A stretch of DNA of 64,000 nucleotides from Alphaproteobacteria bacterium UBA1303. GTDB taxonomy: Bacteria > Pseudomonadota > Alphaproteobacteria > Micropepsales > Micropepsaceae. The translations under genes and the position numbers were made by a program. Below the pieces are notes generated by a model. The model had not been told where the DNA came from. It made no database searches and saw only the letters and a list, made by a program, of their open reading frames with translations. This document shows, piece after piece, positions 1 through 7,799 of the stretch. Every line of letters starts with the position of its first letter. Within the stretch, counting starts at the first letter, position 1. Location: the NCBI GenBank assembly GCA_002307315.1, contig DBTZ01000047.1:62001-126000 (forward strand), given 5' to 3'.

Positions 1-1
1 G

Positions 2-1249
2 CTGGTGATCGGCGCCGGGCCGTCGGGGCTTTCCGCCGCCTATCATTTGCGCCGCCTCGGCCACAGCGTGACCATCCGCGATGCCGGCCCCAAGGCGGGC
101 GGCATGATGCGCTTCGGCATTCCCTCCTACCGCTTGCCGCGCGACGTGCTGGATGCGGAAATTCAGCGCATCGTCGACATGGGCGTCGAGATCAAGCTCG
201 ACAGCCATGTCGCCAACGTCTTGCAGGCCAAGACCGAGGGCAAGTTCGACGCGGTGTTCCTGGCGGTCGGCGCCCACATCGGCAAGCACACCAATATTCC
301 GGCCGGCGCGGCGGCGAAGATTGTCGATGCCGTCTCGGTGCTGCGTTCGATGGAAGGCGGTGAAAAGCCGCTGTTGGGCCGCAGAGTCGTGATCTACGGC
401 GGCGGTAACACCGCCCTCGATGTCGCCCGCACCGCCAAGCGGTTGGGCGCCACCGAGTCAATCATCGTCTATCGCCGCAATCGCGAGAAGATGCCCGCCC
501 ACGACTTTGAGCTCGAAGAAGCGCTCGAAGAAGGCGTGGTGATGAAGTGGCTTTCCACCATTAAGCGCTTTGACGACGACGGCAAGCTCACCGTCGAAAA
601 GATGAAGCTCGACGAGACCGGCTGGCCCCAGCCGACCGGCGAGTACGAAACCCTGGAAGCGGACAGCGTGGTGCTGGCGCTTGGCCAGGATGTCGATCTG
701 TCGCTGCTCGACGGCGTGCCCGGTCTCGTCATCAATAAAGGCGTGGTCGAGGTCAACAAGCAAATGATGACCGGCGCGGCCGGCATCTTCGCCGGCGGCG
801 ACATGGTGCCGTCGGAACGTACCGTCACCGTGGGCATCGGCCACGGCAAGAAGGCCGCACGCAACATCGACGCCTGGCTCAAGGGCGAAACCTACGATGC
901 GGCGCCCAAGCACGATTTGGCGGTCGCCGACAACCTCAACACCTGGTACTACACCGACGCGCCGCATACGGTACGCCCGACCCTCGACATGGTGCGCCGC
1001 CAGAGCACCTTCGAAGAGGTGGTCAAAGGCCTGGACGAAACCAACGCGCTGTACGAAGCCCGCCGCTGCCTGTCCTGCGGCAACTGCTTCGAATGCGACA
1101 ACTGCTACGGCGTCTGCCCCGACAACGCAGTGATCAAACTGGGACCGGGCAAGCGCTTCAAGTTCAACTACGATTACTGCAAGGGCTGCGGCATCTGCGC
1201 CTCCGAATGCCCCTGCGGCGCCATCAAGATGGTGGCGGAAGACATCTGA
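2..1249 (+). CDS. GltD-like NAD(P)H/FAD oxidoreductase with C-terminal two-cluster ferredoxin domain (5' partial)
   Basis: The gene enters from the left edge: the reading frame is open at base 2, and the GTG at 5 falls inside the FAD-binding GAGPSG motif, so the true start is upstream. A second Rossmann motif (GGGNTALDVA) near residue 130 should bind NAD(P)H, as in the glutamate synthase small subunit. The last 65 residues hold about nine cysteines in CxxC patterns, including CKGCGICASECPCG, typical of two [4Fe-4S] clusters. GltD-plus-ferredoxin fusions of this kind pass electrons between NADPH and ferredoxin; some act as third subunits of 2-oxoacid:ferredoxin oxidoreductases. The partner subunits would lie upstream, outside the window, so the exact role is inferred. 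A strong terminator follows. Confidence 0.85.
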   Translation: MVIGAGPSGLSAAYHLRRLGHSVTIRDAGPKAGGMMRFGIPSYRLPRDVLDAEIQRIVDMGVEIKLDSHVANVLQAKTEGKFDAVFLAVGAHIGKHTNIPAGAAAKIVDAVSVLRSMEGGEKPLLGRRVVIYGGGNTALDVARTAKRLGATESIIVYRRNREKMPAHDFELEEALEEGVVMKWLSTIKRFDDDGKLTVEKMKLDETGWPQPTGEYETLEADSVVLALGQDVDLSLLDGVPGLVINKGVVEVNKQMMTGAAGIFAGGDMVPSERTVTVGIGHGKKAARNIDAWLKGETYDAAPKHDLAVADNLNTWYYTDAPHTVRPTLDMVRRQSTFEEVVKGLDETNALYEARRCLSCGNCFECDNCYGVCPDNAVIKLGPGKRFKFNYDYCKGCGICASECPCGAIKMVAEDI

Positions 1250-1276
1250 TCTTCCGCATCATCGTCTGAATGCGAG

Positions 1277-1309
1277 AAACGGCCCGGAGCGATCCGGGCC
1301 GTTTTTTTT
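1277..1309 (+). terminator. Rho-independent terminator
   Basis: A 12-bp perfect stem (AAACGGCCCGGA / TCCGGGCCGTTT) with a GCGA tetraloop runs straight into eight T's, 28 bases after the stop of the oxidoreductase. It ends that transcription unit and insulates the convergent vapBC pair. Confidence 0.93.
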
Positions 1310-1328
1310 CACACACATCCGTCAACCG

Positions 1329-1352
1329 ATTTGAGGGCGGCAGCCCTCAAAT
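1329..1352. repeat. Perfect 10-bp inverted repeat 3' of vapC
   Basis: ATTTGAGGGC and GCCCTCAAAT face each other around a 4-base loop. It lies about 35 bases past the vapC stop on the minus strand and could stabilise or end that transcript, but no T-tract follows on either strand. Confidence 0.55.
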
Positions 1353-1385
1353 AGAAGTGAAGCCCGCCCATCGCAGCGCGCCGTT

Positions 1386-1772
1386 TCACGCCTGTTTTAT
1401 ATCCGTTCTTGAAAAATCCTCGCCGACGAACAGCAGCTTGGCATCGAGCGCCTTGGCGACGGCATAGGAAAAGCAATCGCCCAAATTCAGTTTGGCCGGA
1501 TGGCGGCCTTTGCCGTAGGCCAGGAAGGCCGCTTGCGCCCACTCGGTCTGAGACAGGTCGACGGGACAAAGCGATATGCCCGCCTTCTTAAGATGCTCGG
1601 CAACGACGGCGTTTGGATTTGGGCTGACGCGCGACAACACCATTGTCGCCTCCACCACGGACAGGGGCGACACGACTCGTTTTTCATCCGCGAACAAGCG
1701 CCGGGCGACATCTTCGAAGCCCGGCTCGGACGTAACAATGGCAACGATGGCCGATGTATCGACGACGATCAC
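1386..1772 (-). CDS. vapC: VapC-type PIN-domain ribonuclease toxin
   Basis: This 128-residue protein has the PIN fold signature: the N-terminal MIVVDTSAIVAI segment gives the first acidic metal ligand, followed by SVVEATMVL, LNLGDCFSYA and VGEDFSRTD, which supply the other acidic residues of the Mg-dependent RNase site. The length is normal for VapC. Such toxins cleave RNA, often tRNA, when the partner antitoxin is lost. The start codon is GTG and overlaps the vapB stop by 4 bp (GTGA), so translation is coupled to the antitoxin. All catalytic acids appear present, so the toxin is probably functional. Confidence 0.92.
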   Translation of the reverse strand: MIVVDTSAIVAIVTSEPGFEDVARRLFADEKRVVSPLSVVEATMVLSRVSPNPNAVVAEHLKKAGISLCPVDLSQTEWAQAAFLAYGKGRHPAKLNLGDCFSYAVAKALDAKLLFVGEDFSRTDIKQA

Positions 1773-2044
1773 ACCGGCAATCCGTTTTCGTCATAAAGTT
1801 CGTCCATCAATTCGCGCGCGGTCCGCGTATCCCCGTTTGCCAGCCGTCTTGCGGCAATTTCCTCCTGCAACGGACGGATGGCGGCAAGGAATTCTGCCGC
1901 CGTCTGCGCCGGCCGTTCGGCATGGATACGCGCCAGCCGCTCCAATGCGGCCTTTTCCACCGCTTCGGTTAAGCCCTCACCGGAGGCGGCGGCCAGATCG
2001 CGGATCGCCTTTTCGGCGGATGGACTTTTGATGTTCAAACCCAT
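1769..2044 (-). CDS. vapB: VapB-type antitoxin (Rv0623/PSK family)
   Basis: This 91-residue protein begins MGLNIKSPSAEKAIRDLA, typical of the VapB antitoxin family with a short DNA-binding N-terminal segment and a charged, probably unstructured C-terminal half that wraps the toxin. It is first in the operon, with vapC overlapping its stop codon. A short Shine-Dalgarno-like AAAGGG sits about 8 bases before the ATG. It should both neutralise VapC and repress the promoter, which lies directly upstream and carries matching inverted repeats. Confidence 0.9.
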   Translation of the reverse strand: MGLNIKSPSAEKAIRDLAAASGEGLTEAVEKAALERLARIHAERPAQTAAEFLAAIRPLQEEIAARRLANGDTRTARELMDELYDENGLPV

Positions 2045-2094
2045 ATTCTACCCTTTTATGGTAGAATTATACTCTCATACGGTAGAAATGTCAA
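2045..2094 (-). promoter_or_regulatory. vapBC promoter and operator
   Basis: Read on the minus strand, TTGACA (2094-2089), a 17-bp spacer and TATAAT (2071-2066) form a textbook sigma-70 promoter. An inverted repeat ATTCTACC...GGTAGAAT spans 2045-2067, from the -10 box to the vapB start, and a third half site GGTAGAAA (2081-2088) lies in the spacer. The arrangement fits autorepression by a VapBC complex. The expected start site is about 15 bases before the vapB ATG. Confidence 0.8.
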
Positions 2095-2236
2095 GGCGTA
2101 CGGCCGTTTGCATCGCCCGTCGGCACACCCTTATCCAGCGCCATCAAACCCGGTGTAGACTTCCGGTTTTTTGGAAGCTGTGCGGCGGCCACGTCACGGC
2201 CAGCGGGCATGACAACGAGGGAAACAGTCTTATACT

Positions 2237-2408
2237 AAGCTGCATGGGAAAGACCCCATGCAGCTTTATGGCGTTCAAACGCCACGCGGGCTTCTTCGCG
2301 CCATATGGCGCTTACGGCCGGCTGGCTGCTCGGACGTGCATAGGTCATAACCTATGCACATCCGTCTTACCCCCCACGAAGGGGGCGGGACTGGGGGATA
2401 CCCCCCCC
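2237..2408. repeat. Cluster of consecutive inverted repeats in a non-coding region
   Basis: The 580-bp gap between vapB and the next gene holds no convincing ORF, but six inverted repeats in a row: a 12-bp stem with 6-base loop (2237-2266), a 7-bp stem (2269-2284), the 14-bp palindrome GCGCCATATGGCGC (2298-2311), a 10-bp stem with 4-base loop (2336-2359), CCCCC/GGGGG (2370-2385) and GGGGG/CCCCC (2393-2405). I do not recognise it as a known RNA or mobile element. The rest of the gap (2095-2236, 2409-2622) shows nothing further. Confidence 0.7.
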
Positions 2409-2622
2409 ACAAAAGTGCAAACAAAGATCAACCGCCTGTGGAATCGGCTAAAGGGCCGTCAATATATGGGGCTTCGGCGGCGGACGATCCGTTCGACCGC
2501 GGCGCAGAATGCGCGAAATCGGTGCCGGTAATCGCTCATGCATTGGGTGCGGCCACTGCCGATTGCGTGGCCGGCGCCGGCGCCTGCAGGATTTTCAAGG
2601 CCGGAAACCCTTTGCCCAAACG

Positions 2623-2655
2623 AAAAACGGCGCGCCTTTAATAGGCGCACCGTTT
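2623..2655 (-). terminator. Rho-independent terminator of the lipoprotein gene
   Basis: On the minus strand AAACGGTGCGCCT pairs with AGGCGCGCCGTTT (12 of 13 positions) around a 5-base loop, then TTTTT. It lies 24 bases after the stop codon of the lipoprotein gene. Confidence 0.85.
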
Positions 2656-2678
2656 GATACTTCTGATTATCCGTACGG

Positions 2679-3878
2679 TTAGCGCACGAATACCCGCACT
2701 TCGCTCGAATTCGCAGCCGGATCGGTGGCCGAGGCAACGCTAAGCCGCGATGCGGGCACCCCCATGTCGGTGAGCGAGCGCATAACTTCCTGAGCGTGAC
2801 GATGAGCGGCGGTTTGCGCCAGTTGTACGGCGGCCGCGCTGCCGCGGGTAGGGGCTACCGCAACCACCGAAAAACCTGCATTTGGTCGGGTTTGCAGCGC
2901 CTGGCGCAGGGCGGCGTAGAGTATCTGCTGATAGTCCACATCCTGGTGATCGAAGCGGATAACCACAAGCGGAGAACCGGAAGCGGCAACCCGGCTGCTG
3001 CTGCCGGCGCTAGCCGAGGACGTCATCATCGGCGAAGCTATGTCTGCGCCGTACAGCTCGCCACTTTTGATTGCGCTTGCCAACGTCGTGAGGTTGGCGC
3101 GTTCGTTGGCAACATAGGCCGTCTGGCGTTGGACGTCATCGGCCGCTTCCTTGAGCAGACGGTCAATCAGGACGATGGTTTGATTGGTCTCGTCCTCAAG
3201 AACGTTCAACTGACGATGGTCCTCGTCTACGGCCCCGGAAACATTGAAGGTTGCGGTGATTTGGTTGAGCGCGAAGTGAGCGCTCGAAGCGTCTTCCGCC
3301 GCCGCCTTGGCTAACGCATTCAAACCATTTATATTTCCGGTCAATTGATCCAGAGCAGCCTGGGCCTGGTTCCACTGACCGACCAATTCGGGGTTGCCGC
3401 GCGTCGTCCCGACCTGGAGACGGGCGGTGATGATGCCCTTGGCTGTGTAATAGCCGGCCGATGCGTTGGCCCCAGCATTTCGCAAGTCGGCAAGCTTCTG
3501 GGCGTTCAGCCGGATAGAACCTTGCAAACTCACAACCTTGGCACGCATAGCGGCGATAGTTTTGTTCACGGCGGTGCCGGTATCGCTACCGGGATCGATG
3601 GCAAGCGGCGTAATGGTAGCCACCGGGGCCGTTACCATGGTCGAGGAGGATGCCGGCTGGTAAGCGGGCGGCGGCGTATAAACGGGGGCGGCAGCACTTG
3701 ATGCACTGTAACCCGTTATTGCCGCTTGATCATTCGCCTCGGATGCGTCGCCACCGAATAACATCGCGTCAATGTCGGAGCAGCCTGCAAGGCCGAATGT
3801 CGTCGCAGTGAATAAGGCAACCAATAATCTTGACGAAACACTCGAAAACTTCGTCTTTTGCTTTGTTCTTGCCGTCAT
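2679..3878 (-). CDS. Lipoprotein with C-terminal OmpA-like domain
   Basis: This 399-residue protein has a lipoprotein signal: basic N-terminus, hydrophobic stretch and lipobox (FGLAGC) with the lipidated Cys near residue 33. A Pro/Ser/Ala-rich linker follows, then a long helical region (about residues 110-260) likely to be coiled coil. The C-terminal 100 residues (VVIRFDHQDVDY... SRLSVAS... EVRVFVR) resemble an OmpA-type fold, though the peptidoglycan-binding residues are not clear. I chose the ATG at 3878 because GGAG lies 8 bases upstream and the signal peptide then starts properly; an upstream in-frame start has neither. It is a single-gene unit with its own terminator. It is probably a periplasmic, membrane-anchored structural protein; the exact role is unknown. 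Confidence 0.75.
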   Translation of the reverse strand: MTARTKQKTKFSSVSSRLLVALFTATTFGLAGCSDIDAMLFGGDASEANDQAAITGYSASSAAAPVYTPPPAYQPASSSTMVTAPVATITPLAIDPGSDTGTAVNKTIAAMRAKVVSLQGSIRLNAQKLADLRNAGANASAGYYTAKGIITARLQVGTTRGNPELVGQWNQAQAALDQLTGNINGLNALAKAAAEDASSAHFALNQITATFNVSGAVDEDHRQLNVLEDETNQTIVLIDRLLKEAADDVQRQTAYVANERANLTTLASAIKSGELYGADIASPMMTSSASAGSSSRVAASGSPLVVIRFDHQDVDYQQILYAALRQALQTRPNAGFSVVAVAPTRGSAAAVQLAQTAAHRHAQEVMRSLTDMGVPASRLSVASATDPAANSSEVRVFVR

Positions 3879-4231
3879 GTGCTGTTCTCCGCATCCGCCC
3901 CGGCCGTCCGCATTTTGAGACGCCACACCTTGGCGAGCAACTCTTAGCGCTAAACAATATAGATGTCAGCGTACATACCGAATTCTTAACTACGTAAGTA
4001 CGTTGGTACAAGAGCTTACACCGACGCATTTCGTAAGTTTTGCGCTGCAACCAGCACCTTGTATCCCCATCCCGATTCGGCCCTTATTATCCGACAGTCG
4101 AACCTGGCGGCAAATCCCCTTTTTCAACCATAGCGAAATATTGGGCAGGATTGCGTCAATTCTTAGCAGATTAGTCTACGAAGGCACTTGCCTTCGGGCT
4201 ACGTCCTCAATAGGTTCTGCCCCCTCTGAAC

Positions 4232-4308
4232 GCACCAGTAGCTCAGTTGGATAGAGCACCAGACTACGAATCTGGGGGTCGTGGGTTCGAATCCTGCCTG
4301 GTGCACCA
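4232..4308 (+). tRNA. tRNA-Arg (anticodon ACG)
   Basis: The acceptor arms GCACCAG and CTGGTGC pair fully and CCA is encoded. The D-arm (GCTCAGTTGGATAGAGC), the anticodon stem CCAGA/TCTGG around loop CTACGAA (anticodon ACG), and the T-arm with GGTTCGAATCC are all canonical. A-to-I editing would let it read the CGN Arg codons. A repeat copy begins 8 bp after its 3' end. Confidence 0.97.
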
Positions 4309-4316
4309 TTTTTCTA

Positions 4317-4366
4317 TTCCTCGGGCTGTGCGCGGCCCCGCTTCAGCGGGGTAATTCGCGCGCCCT
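4317..4366 (+). repeat. 50-bp dispersed repeat, copy A
   Basis: It starts TTCCTCGGGCTGTGCGCGG and ends CGCGCGCCCT. A second 50-bp copy lies at 16055-16104 in the same orientation. The first 10 and last 10 bases are identical; overall 38 of 50 match. The copy contains a CCCCGC/GCGGGG hairpin. GC-rich hairpins continue to about 4440. Confidence 0.7.
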
Positions 4367-4589
4367 GCGGAAGAACGCGCCACGCGGCGCGGCGCCCGGT
4401 CGGGCGCTGAACGGTTCGCAGTTTTGTTCTGTCGGGCGCACCACACCTTCCTGCTCCAACTTCAGAATATGCGGTGCCGGCTGAAAGTCGGCCGGAATGC
4501 AGCCTTTTGGGCGGATTATACCGGCCGAACTGGGGTGGGGAGTTTGTGCCTGGGCAGAGCTTTGGCTTGAACTCTGCTTTTTGCGCGCT

Positions 4590-4804
4590 AGAGCATCGGA
4601 CGTTCAAGTGTAGTCATATCCTGCTGCTTTGAAGAAGTTACGGCACTCGCCTGGTTCATAAAGATCGCAGATGTCTCCGATGGCGTCCCATAAAGCTTCG
4701 ATGGTTCTTGCGGCTCTCGCGCGGAGGTGGGATTTGAGCTTGGAGAAGGCCATCTCGATGGGGTTGAGGTCGGGGCTGTAGGGCGGCCAACCAAAACTAT
4801 ACAA
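4590..4804 (-). pseudogene. IS630-family transposase remnant (C-terminal fragment)
   Basis: About 66 codons remain, reading [18 protein letters not shown] followed by [15 protein letters not shown]. This is the last DDE block of IS630/Tc1-type transposases, with the catalytic Glu in NPIE. The catalytic Asp blocks and the whole N-terminal two thirds (usually about 330 residues in all) are missing, so the gene is dead. The left side ends at TAGAGCATCGGACG, plausibly the old IS terminus with its TA target. Confidence 0.85.
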
Positions 4805-5028
4805 TTCACATTATTTGAATGCTTTGTGCAGCGCTCATTGTAGTCGGCAGGGTTTTTAGGTGGCTCAAAATTTTGGCCCCCACTTTGCCGGAATATCTTG
4901 CGTGAAACAGTCGGCGGCTGAACATGACACGCTGTGGCATTTATTAGTCACCTGTAAAAATGTCCTCCGGCCTAAAGGCCTCAGTGTATTTTTTTACGAA
5001 AGCGTTTTCTCGGCGCGGCGCTATAAGC

Positions 5029-5116
5029 TATCGATCCCTCGATCATGCGTTCGATATATGATCGAGGGATCGATATGCGTCTGAAATTTTCGAACCGGCA
5101 TATCGAGCTGCTATAA
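5029..5116 (+). other. 18-bp perfect inverted repeat followed by a 13-codon ORF
   Basis: TATCGATCCCTCGATCAT (5029-5046) is repeated inverted at 5058-5075 around an 11-base loop. The right arm carries GAGGG 6 bases before an ATG (5075), which opens a 13-codon frame (MRLKFSNRHIELL, stop 5114-5116). The arrangement looks like an operator or hairpin over a ribosome site of a gene that has lost its body, or a leader peptide. The remaining gap, 4805-5028, has no credible gene; some of it may be old IS sequence. Confidence 0.45.
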
Positions 5117-5123
5117 TCGATAA

Positions 5124-5714
5124 TTAGTAGCTTTCGTGCGTCATGTCGTACAAATCGAGGCGGTCCAAATTGGTCAAAACAACCTTTTTGTCGGCATCGA
5201 ACCGCAAATCGGCAGATTCGATCCAGACATCGCCTCTGCTACGATCGAGTGTAACTCGCAGGGCATCGACACGGCCGGATACCAGCGCGATTTCTTCGAC
5301 ATGGCCGATGGTATGACCGTTCGAAGTATGAACAGGTGATCCCAGCAATTCGTCGGTATCGACAATGATATTGTGCTCGTGACGTGACGACCAGCCGTCA
5401 CGACGGTATTTGGCACGTTGTACGGCATAACGATCGCGTGCCGCCTCATAACGTGCCGACTGTTCCTGATAGTTTTTTACGCGGGCACGATATTGCGTCA
5501 GTTGTGCCTGATATTTTTCGTTATTGAGGGCATTTTTCGCAATTGCGGCGTTATTGGCGTCGATGACGTTTTGATTATATTGTTGAGTTTGCGCCTGCTC
5601 TGCCGGAGTCGATGGCTGCGAAATTGCTGATTGGGCAAACCCGGCGCTTGTCATTGCCAGTGCTAGACACGGCGCCAGACTACCCCAAAGGGCAATTGTT
5701 TTGATGAATGACAT
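5124..5714 (-). CDS. Secreted PRC-barrel domain protein
   Basis: This 196-residue protein has a cleavable signal peptide (hydrophobic core then AGFAQ). A Gln/Ala/Tyr-rich helical region, probably coiled coil, spans about residues 30-105. The C-terminal 80 residues (DTDELLGSPVHTSNGHTIGHVEEI...) match a PRC-barrel: a bound-to-target beta fold with a G-x-x-I-G-x-V-E-E core. The start at 5714 has AAGGAT about 10 bases upstream, and the signal peptide begins there. It is expected in the periplasm or envelope; PRC proteins of this sort are often stress-related, but no function is assigned. It sits between two transposon remnants. Confidence 0.72.
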   Translation of the reverse strand: MSFIKTIALWGSLAPCLALAMTSAGFAQSAISQPSTPAEQAQTQQYNQNVIDANNAAIAKNALNNEKYQAQLTQYRARVKNYQEQSARYEAARDRYAVQRAKYRRDGWSSRHEHNIIVDTDELLGSPVHTSNGHTIGHVEEIALVSGRVDALRVTLDRSRGDVWIESADLRFDADKKVVLTNLDRLDLYDMTHESY

Positions 5715-5883
5715 AGGTATATCCTTTTCTTTGTTGTAAGAACGCACGAGAAAATGCGCGTGCCACTTGCTTTGCTCGGCGAAAATACCGCAGGGCAATT
5801 GCCATTAAGGCATTTTGCAATCGCATTAGAATATATATTGCCATTATCGTATGCTGCCGTAGAGACTCGGAATCTACCCAGCC

Positions 5884-6693
5884 GGATCGTGTCCCGGGCC
5901 GTGGTGTAGGAGCGCGAGGTGCTCGTGAACTCCGGCGGGGATTGGCCGGGTGGTCAGGCGGCCACGGCGGGCAGCTTGACGCCGACCGCGACGATGGCGG
6001 CCACCGACACCACACGCCCGCTCTCGCGTGCTTTGATGTAGGTTGGCGTCAATCCAGATGTAAGGCCAGTCGCCTTCCAGCGGGCGACTGAGGAAGGCGC
6101 CGACCCGCTCGTCGATCTCCTCGCACAACCGCGACACCTGGCTTTTGGAAATGCCGCTCATGCCCATCGCCTTGACCAGATCGTCGACCGAGCGGGTCGA
6201 GACGCCATGCACATAAGCCTCCTGGATCACCGCGGTGAGCGCCTTCTCGGCCATCCGCCGCGGCTCCAGAATGCCCGGGAAGTAGCTGCCTTTGCGCAGC
6301 TTGGGGATGCGAAGCTCCACCGTGCCGGCGCGGGTTTCCCACACTCGGTCGCGATAGCCATTGCGCTGGTTGATCCGCTCTGGCGTGCGCATCCCGGCCG
6401 CGGCGCCGGTCAGTCCGTCCACCTCCAGCGCCATCAGCCGCTGGGCGGTAAACCCGATCATCTCGCGCAGCAAATCGGCGTCGGTGCTCTTTTCTAGGAG
6501 GCTCTGAAGGCTCATCATCTCGTCGGTCATCGTGGGTCCTCTCGTTGAGTCTTAGGTTCAGCGACCAAAACCCTACGGGGATTCACGATGACCAGCGCTG
6601 TGGGTAAGTAGGCCGCCGCAGCGACCGGTAACGAGGCTGGCGGCGGCGGGCTGCTTATCCACAGCGCCTACACCACGGCCTGGGACACAGCCC
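5884..6693. mobile_element. Internally deleted IS256-family element
   Basis: Terminal inverted repeats are visible: GGATCGTGTCCCGGGCCGTG at 5884 and, inverted, GGGCTGTGTCCCAGGCCGTG ending at 6693; 25 of the outer 30 bases match. Between them lie about 750 bp, against roughly 1.3 kb for a full IS256-type element. The remaining interior encodes only the N-terminal half of a transposase. CCCAG occurs just outside both ends, but no convincing 8-9 bp target duplication is seen. Confidence 0.8.
5954..6530 (-). pseudogene. IS256-family transposase, frameshifted and truncated
   Basis: From the ATG at 6530 the frame reads [21 protein letters not shown] and then an N-terminal domain with [16 protein letters not shown] and [10 protein letters not shown], typical of IS256 (Mutator-type) transposases. 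At the first catalytic block (YIWIDA) one extra A near 6047 shifts the frame; restoring it gives [22 protein letters not shown] and then a stop at 5954. The second Asp and the Glu of the DDE triad are gone with the internal deletion. It cannot make active enzyme. Confidence 0.85.
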
Positions 6694-6728
6694 AGACGAT
6701 AACTTCAAGCACTTACTCCATATATGCA

Positions 6729-7724
6729 TTAAAACCGGAACGATAATGCAACGGCGCCGAATTTGCTATTGTTTGGCTGCGTCGAGTATTCGCGTGTACG
6801 AATAACGTAGGTGTAAGACAGCCGAAACGCATTGAACGTCATTACTGCACCAAGGTCGATGTCGTAAACGAGATTACGTTTTACAACGCTGCGGCTATCT
6901 TCAAATGTATTACCGTCGAGAAATAGATTTCGCGCAATCGCTCTGCCGTCGACACCGGCAAAAACATATGCGCTGAATCCTCCGGTTGGTTCAAAAAAAT
7001 TGGAACCCGGCATGCTGGGATCGATCCGCATTGGACCGTAGTCGTTAGGTAAATTGAACCCAAGACGGGCCATCAATCCGGCATTAATAAAATCATATAC
7101 GTTGCCGACTGCGGCGCCATAGTGGGGTTCGACATCGAATATCAGACCGACGACAGTCTGAGGGGGAATGATTTTTATGCTGCGCTCATACTGAATTATT
7201 AGCCCTGGTTCGTTGTGCAATTGATAGTGCCATCCTTTTGCCTTTTTATCGCCGACAATCCCGTGCACCCAGTTTTGCGCATCGCCGGCAAGCGACATCG
7301 GCCCAACCACACCAACCGTGAACTGCAACTGATCGAGATATGTACCGCTGTCGCCTACCAGCCCAAAAGTGCCATATAGAAAACCGGCATATGGACGGTC
7401 GGCCGAAAGAGGGTTAGCCAAGGTTTTGTCAATTGGCGTGAACATGTTTTGGCCGATTGCATAACGTGTGCGCACATCGCCCTTTGCCGAAAAAAATGGG
7501 ATCCAATGTGCAATGCCAACCAGCCAATCGGGCGTATCTTGCGGGGCAGTCGTATAGGTTGCCTCTACCCCATTGGTGTAGTCGTGGTCGGAATCGCCGA
7601 ACCAGTCGTTCTCAAACAGTACGCCAAAGGTACCTTTTTCGGGCTGATTCGATGCCCGTGCGGATATGGCGACTATGCCAAACATTGCGAGCAACGTAGC
7701 GACAATTATCGACGCGTATTTCAT
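6729..7724 (-). CDS. LpxR-like lipid A 3'-O-deacylase (DUF2219)
   Basis: This 331-residue protein has a signal peptide and then the LpxR family pattern: an early FENDWF segment, YTNGVEATY, and ADRPYAGFLYG, which carry the conserved Asn, Asp and Arg of the outer-membrane deacylase. It ends in a beta-barrel-like segment with C-terminal Phe (ALSFRF), as expected for an outer-membrane protein inserted by BAM. LpxR enzymes remove the 3' acyloxyacyl group of lipid A and so alter outer-membrane charge and immune recognition. The ATG at 7724 is preferred over an upstream TTG because GGGGTC lies 6 bases before it. The catalytic His is not identified with certainty, so activity is inferred from family. 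Confidence 0.75.
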   Translation of the reverse strand: MKYASIIVATLLAMFGIVAISARASNQPEKGTFGVLFENDWFGDSDHDYTNGVEATYTTAPQDTPDWLVGIAHWIPFFSAKGDVRTRYAIGQNMFTPIDKTLANPLSADRPYAGFLYGTFGLVGDSGTYLDQLQFTVGVVGPMSLAGDAQNWVHGIVGDKKAKGWHYQLHNEPGLIIQYERSIKIIPPQTVVGLIFDVEPHYGAAVGNVYDFINAGLMARLGFNLPNDYGPMRIDPSMPGSNFFEPTGGFSAYVFAGVDGRAIARNLFLDGNTFEDSRSVVKRNLVYDIDLGAVMTFNAFRLSYTYVIRTREYSTQPNNSKFGAVALSFRF

Positions 7725-7799
7725 AATTGACCCCAAATTTTGAGTGATGAGCCATCCCGACGCATCACTTCAATATTTTCATTATTTGTGTACTGACTA

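Noticed and set aside
2237..2408. CRISPR array
   Set aside because: The inverted repeats differ from one another and are not regularly spaced; no cas gene is present.
4860..5084. 74-codon plus-strand ORF in the gap before the PRC gene
   Set aside because: No family resemblance; it runs through the 18-bp inverted repeat and lies in apparent IS debris.
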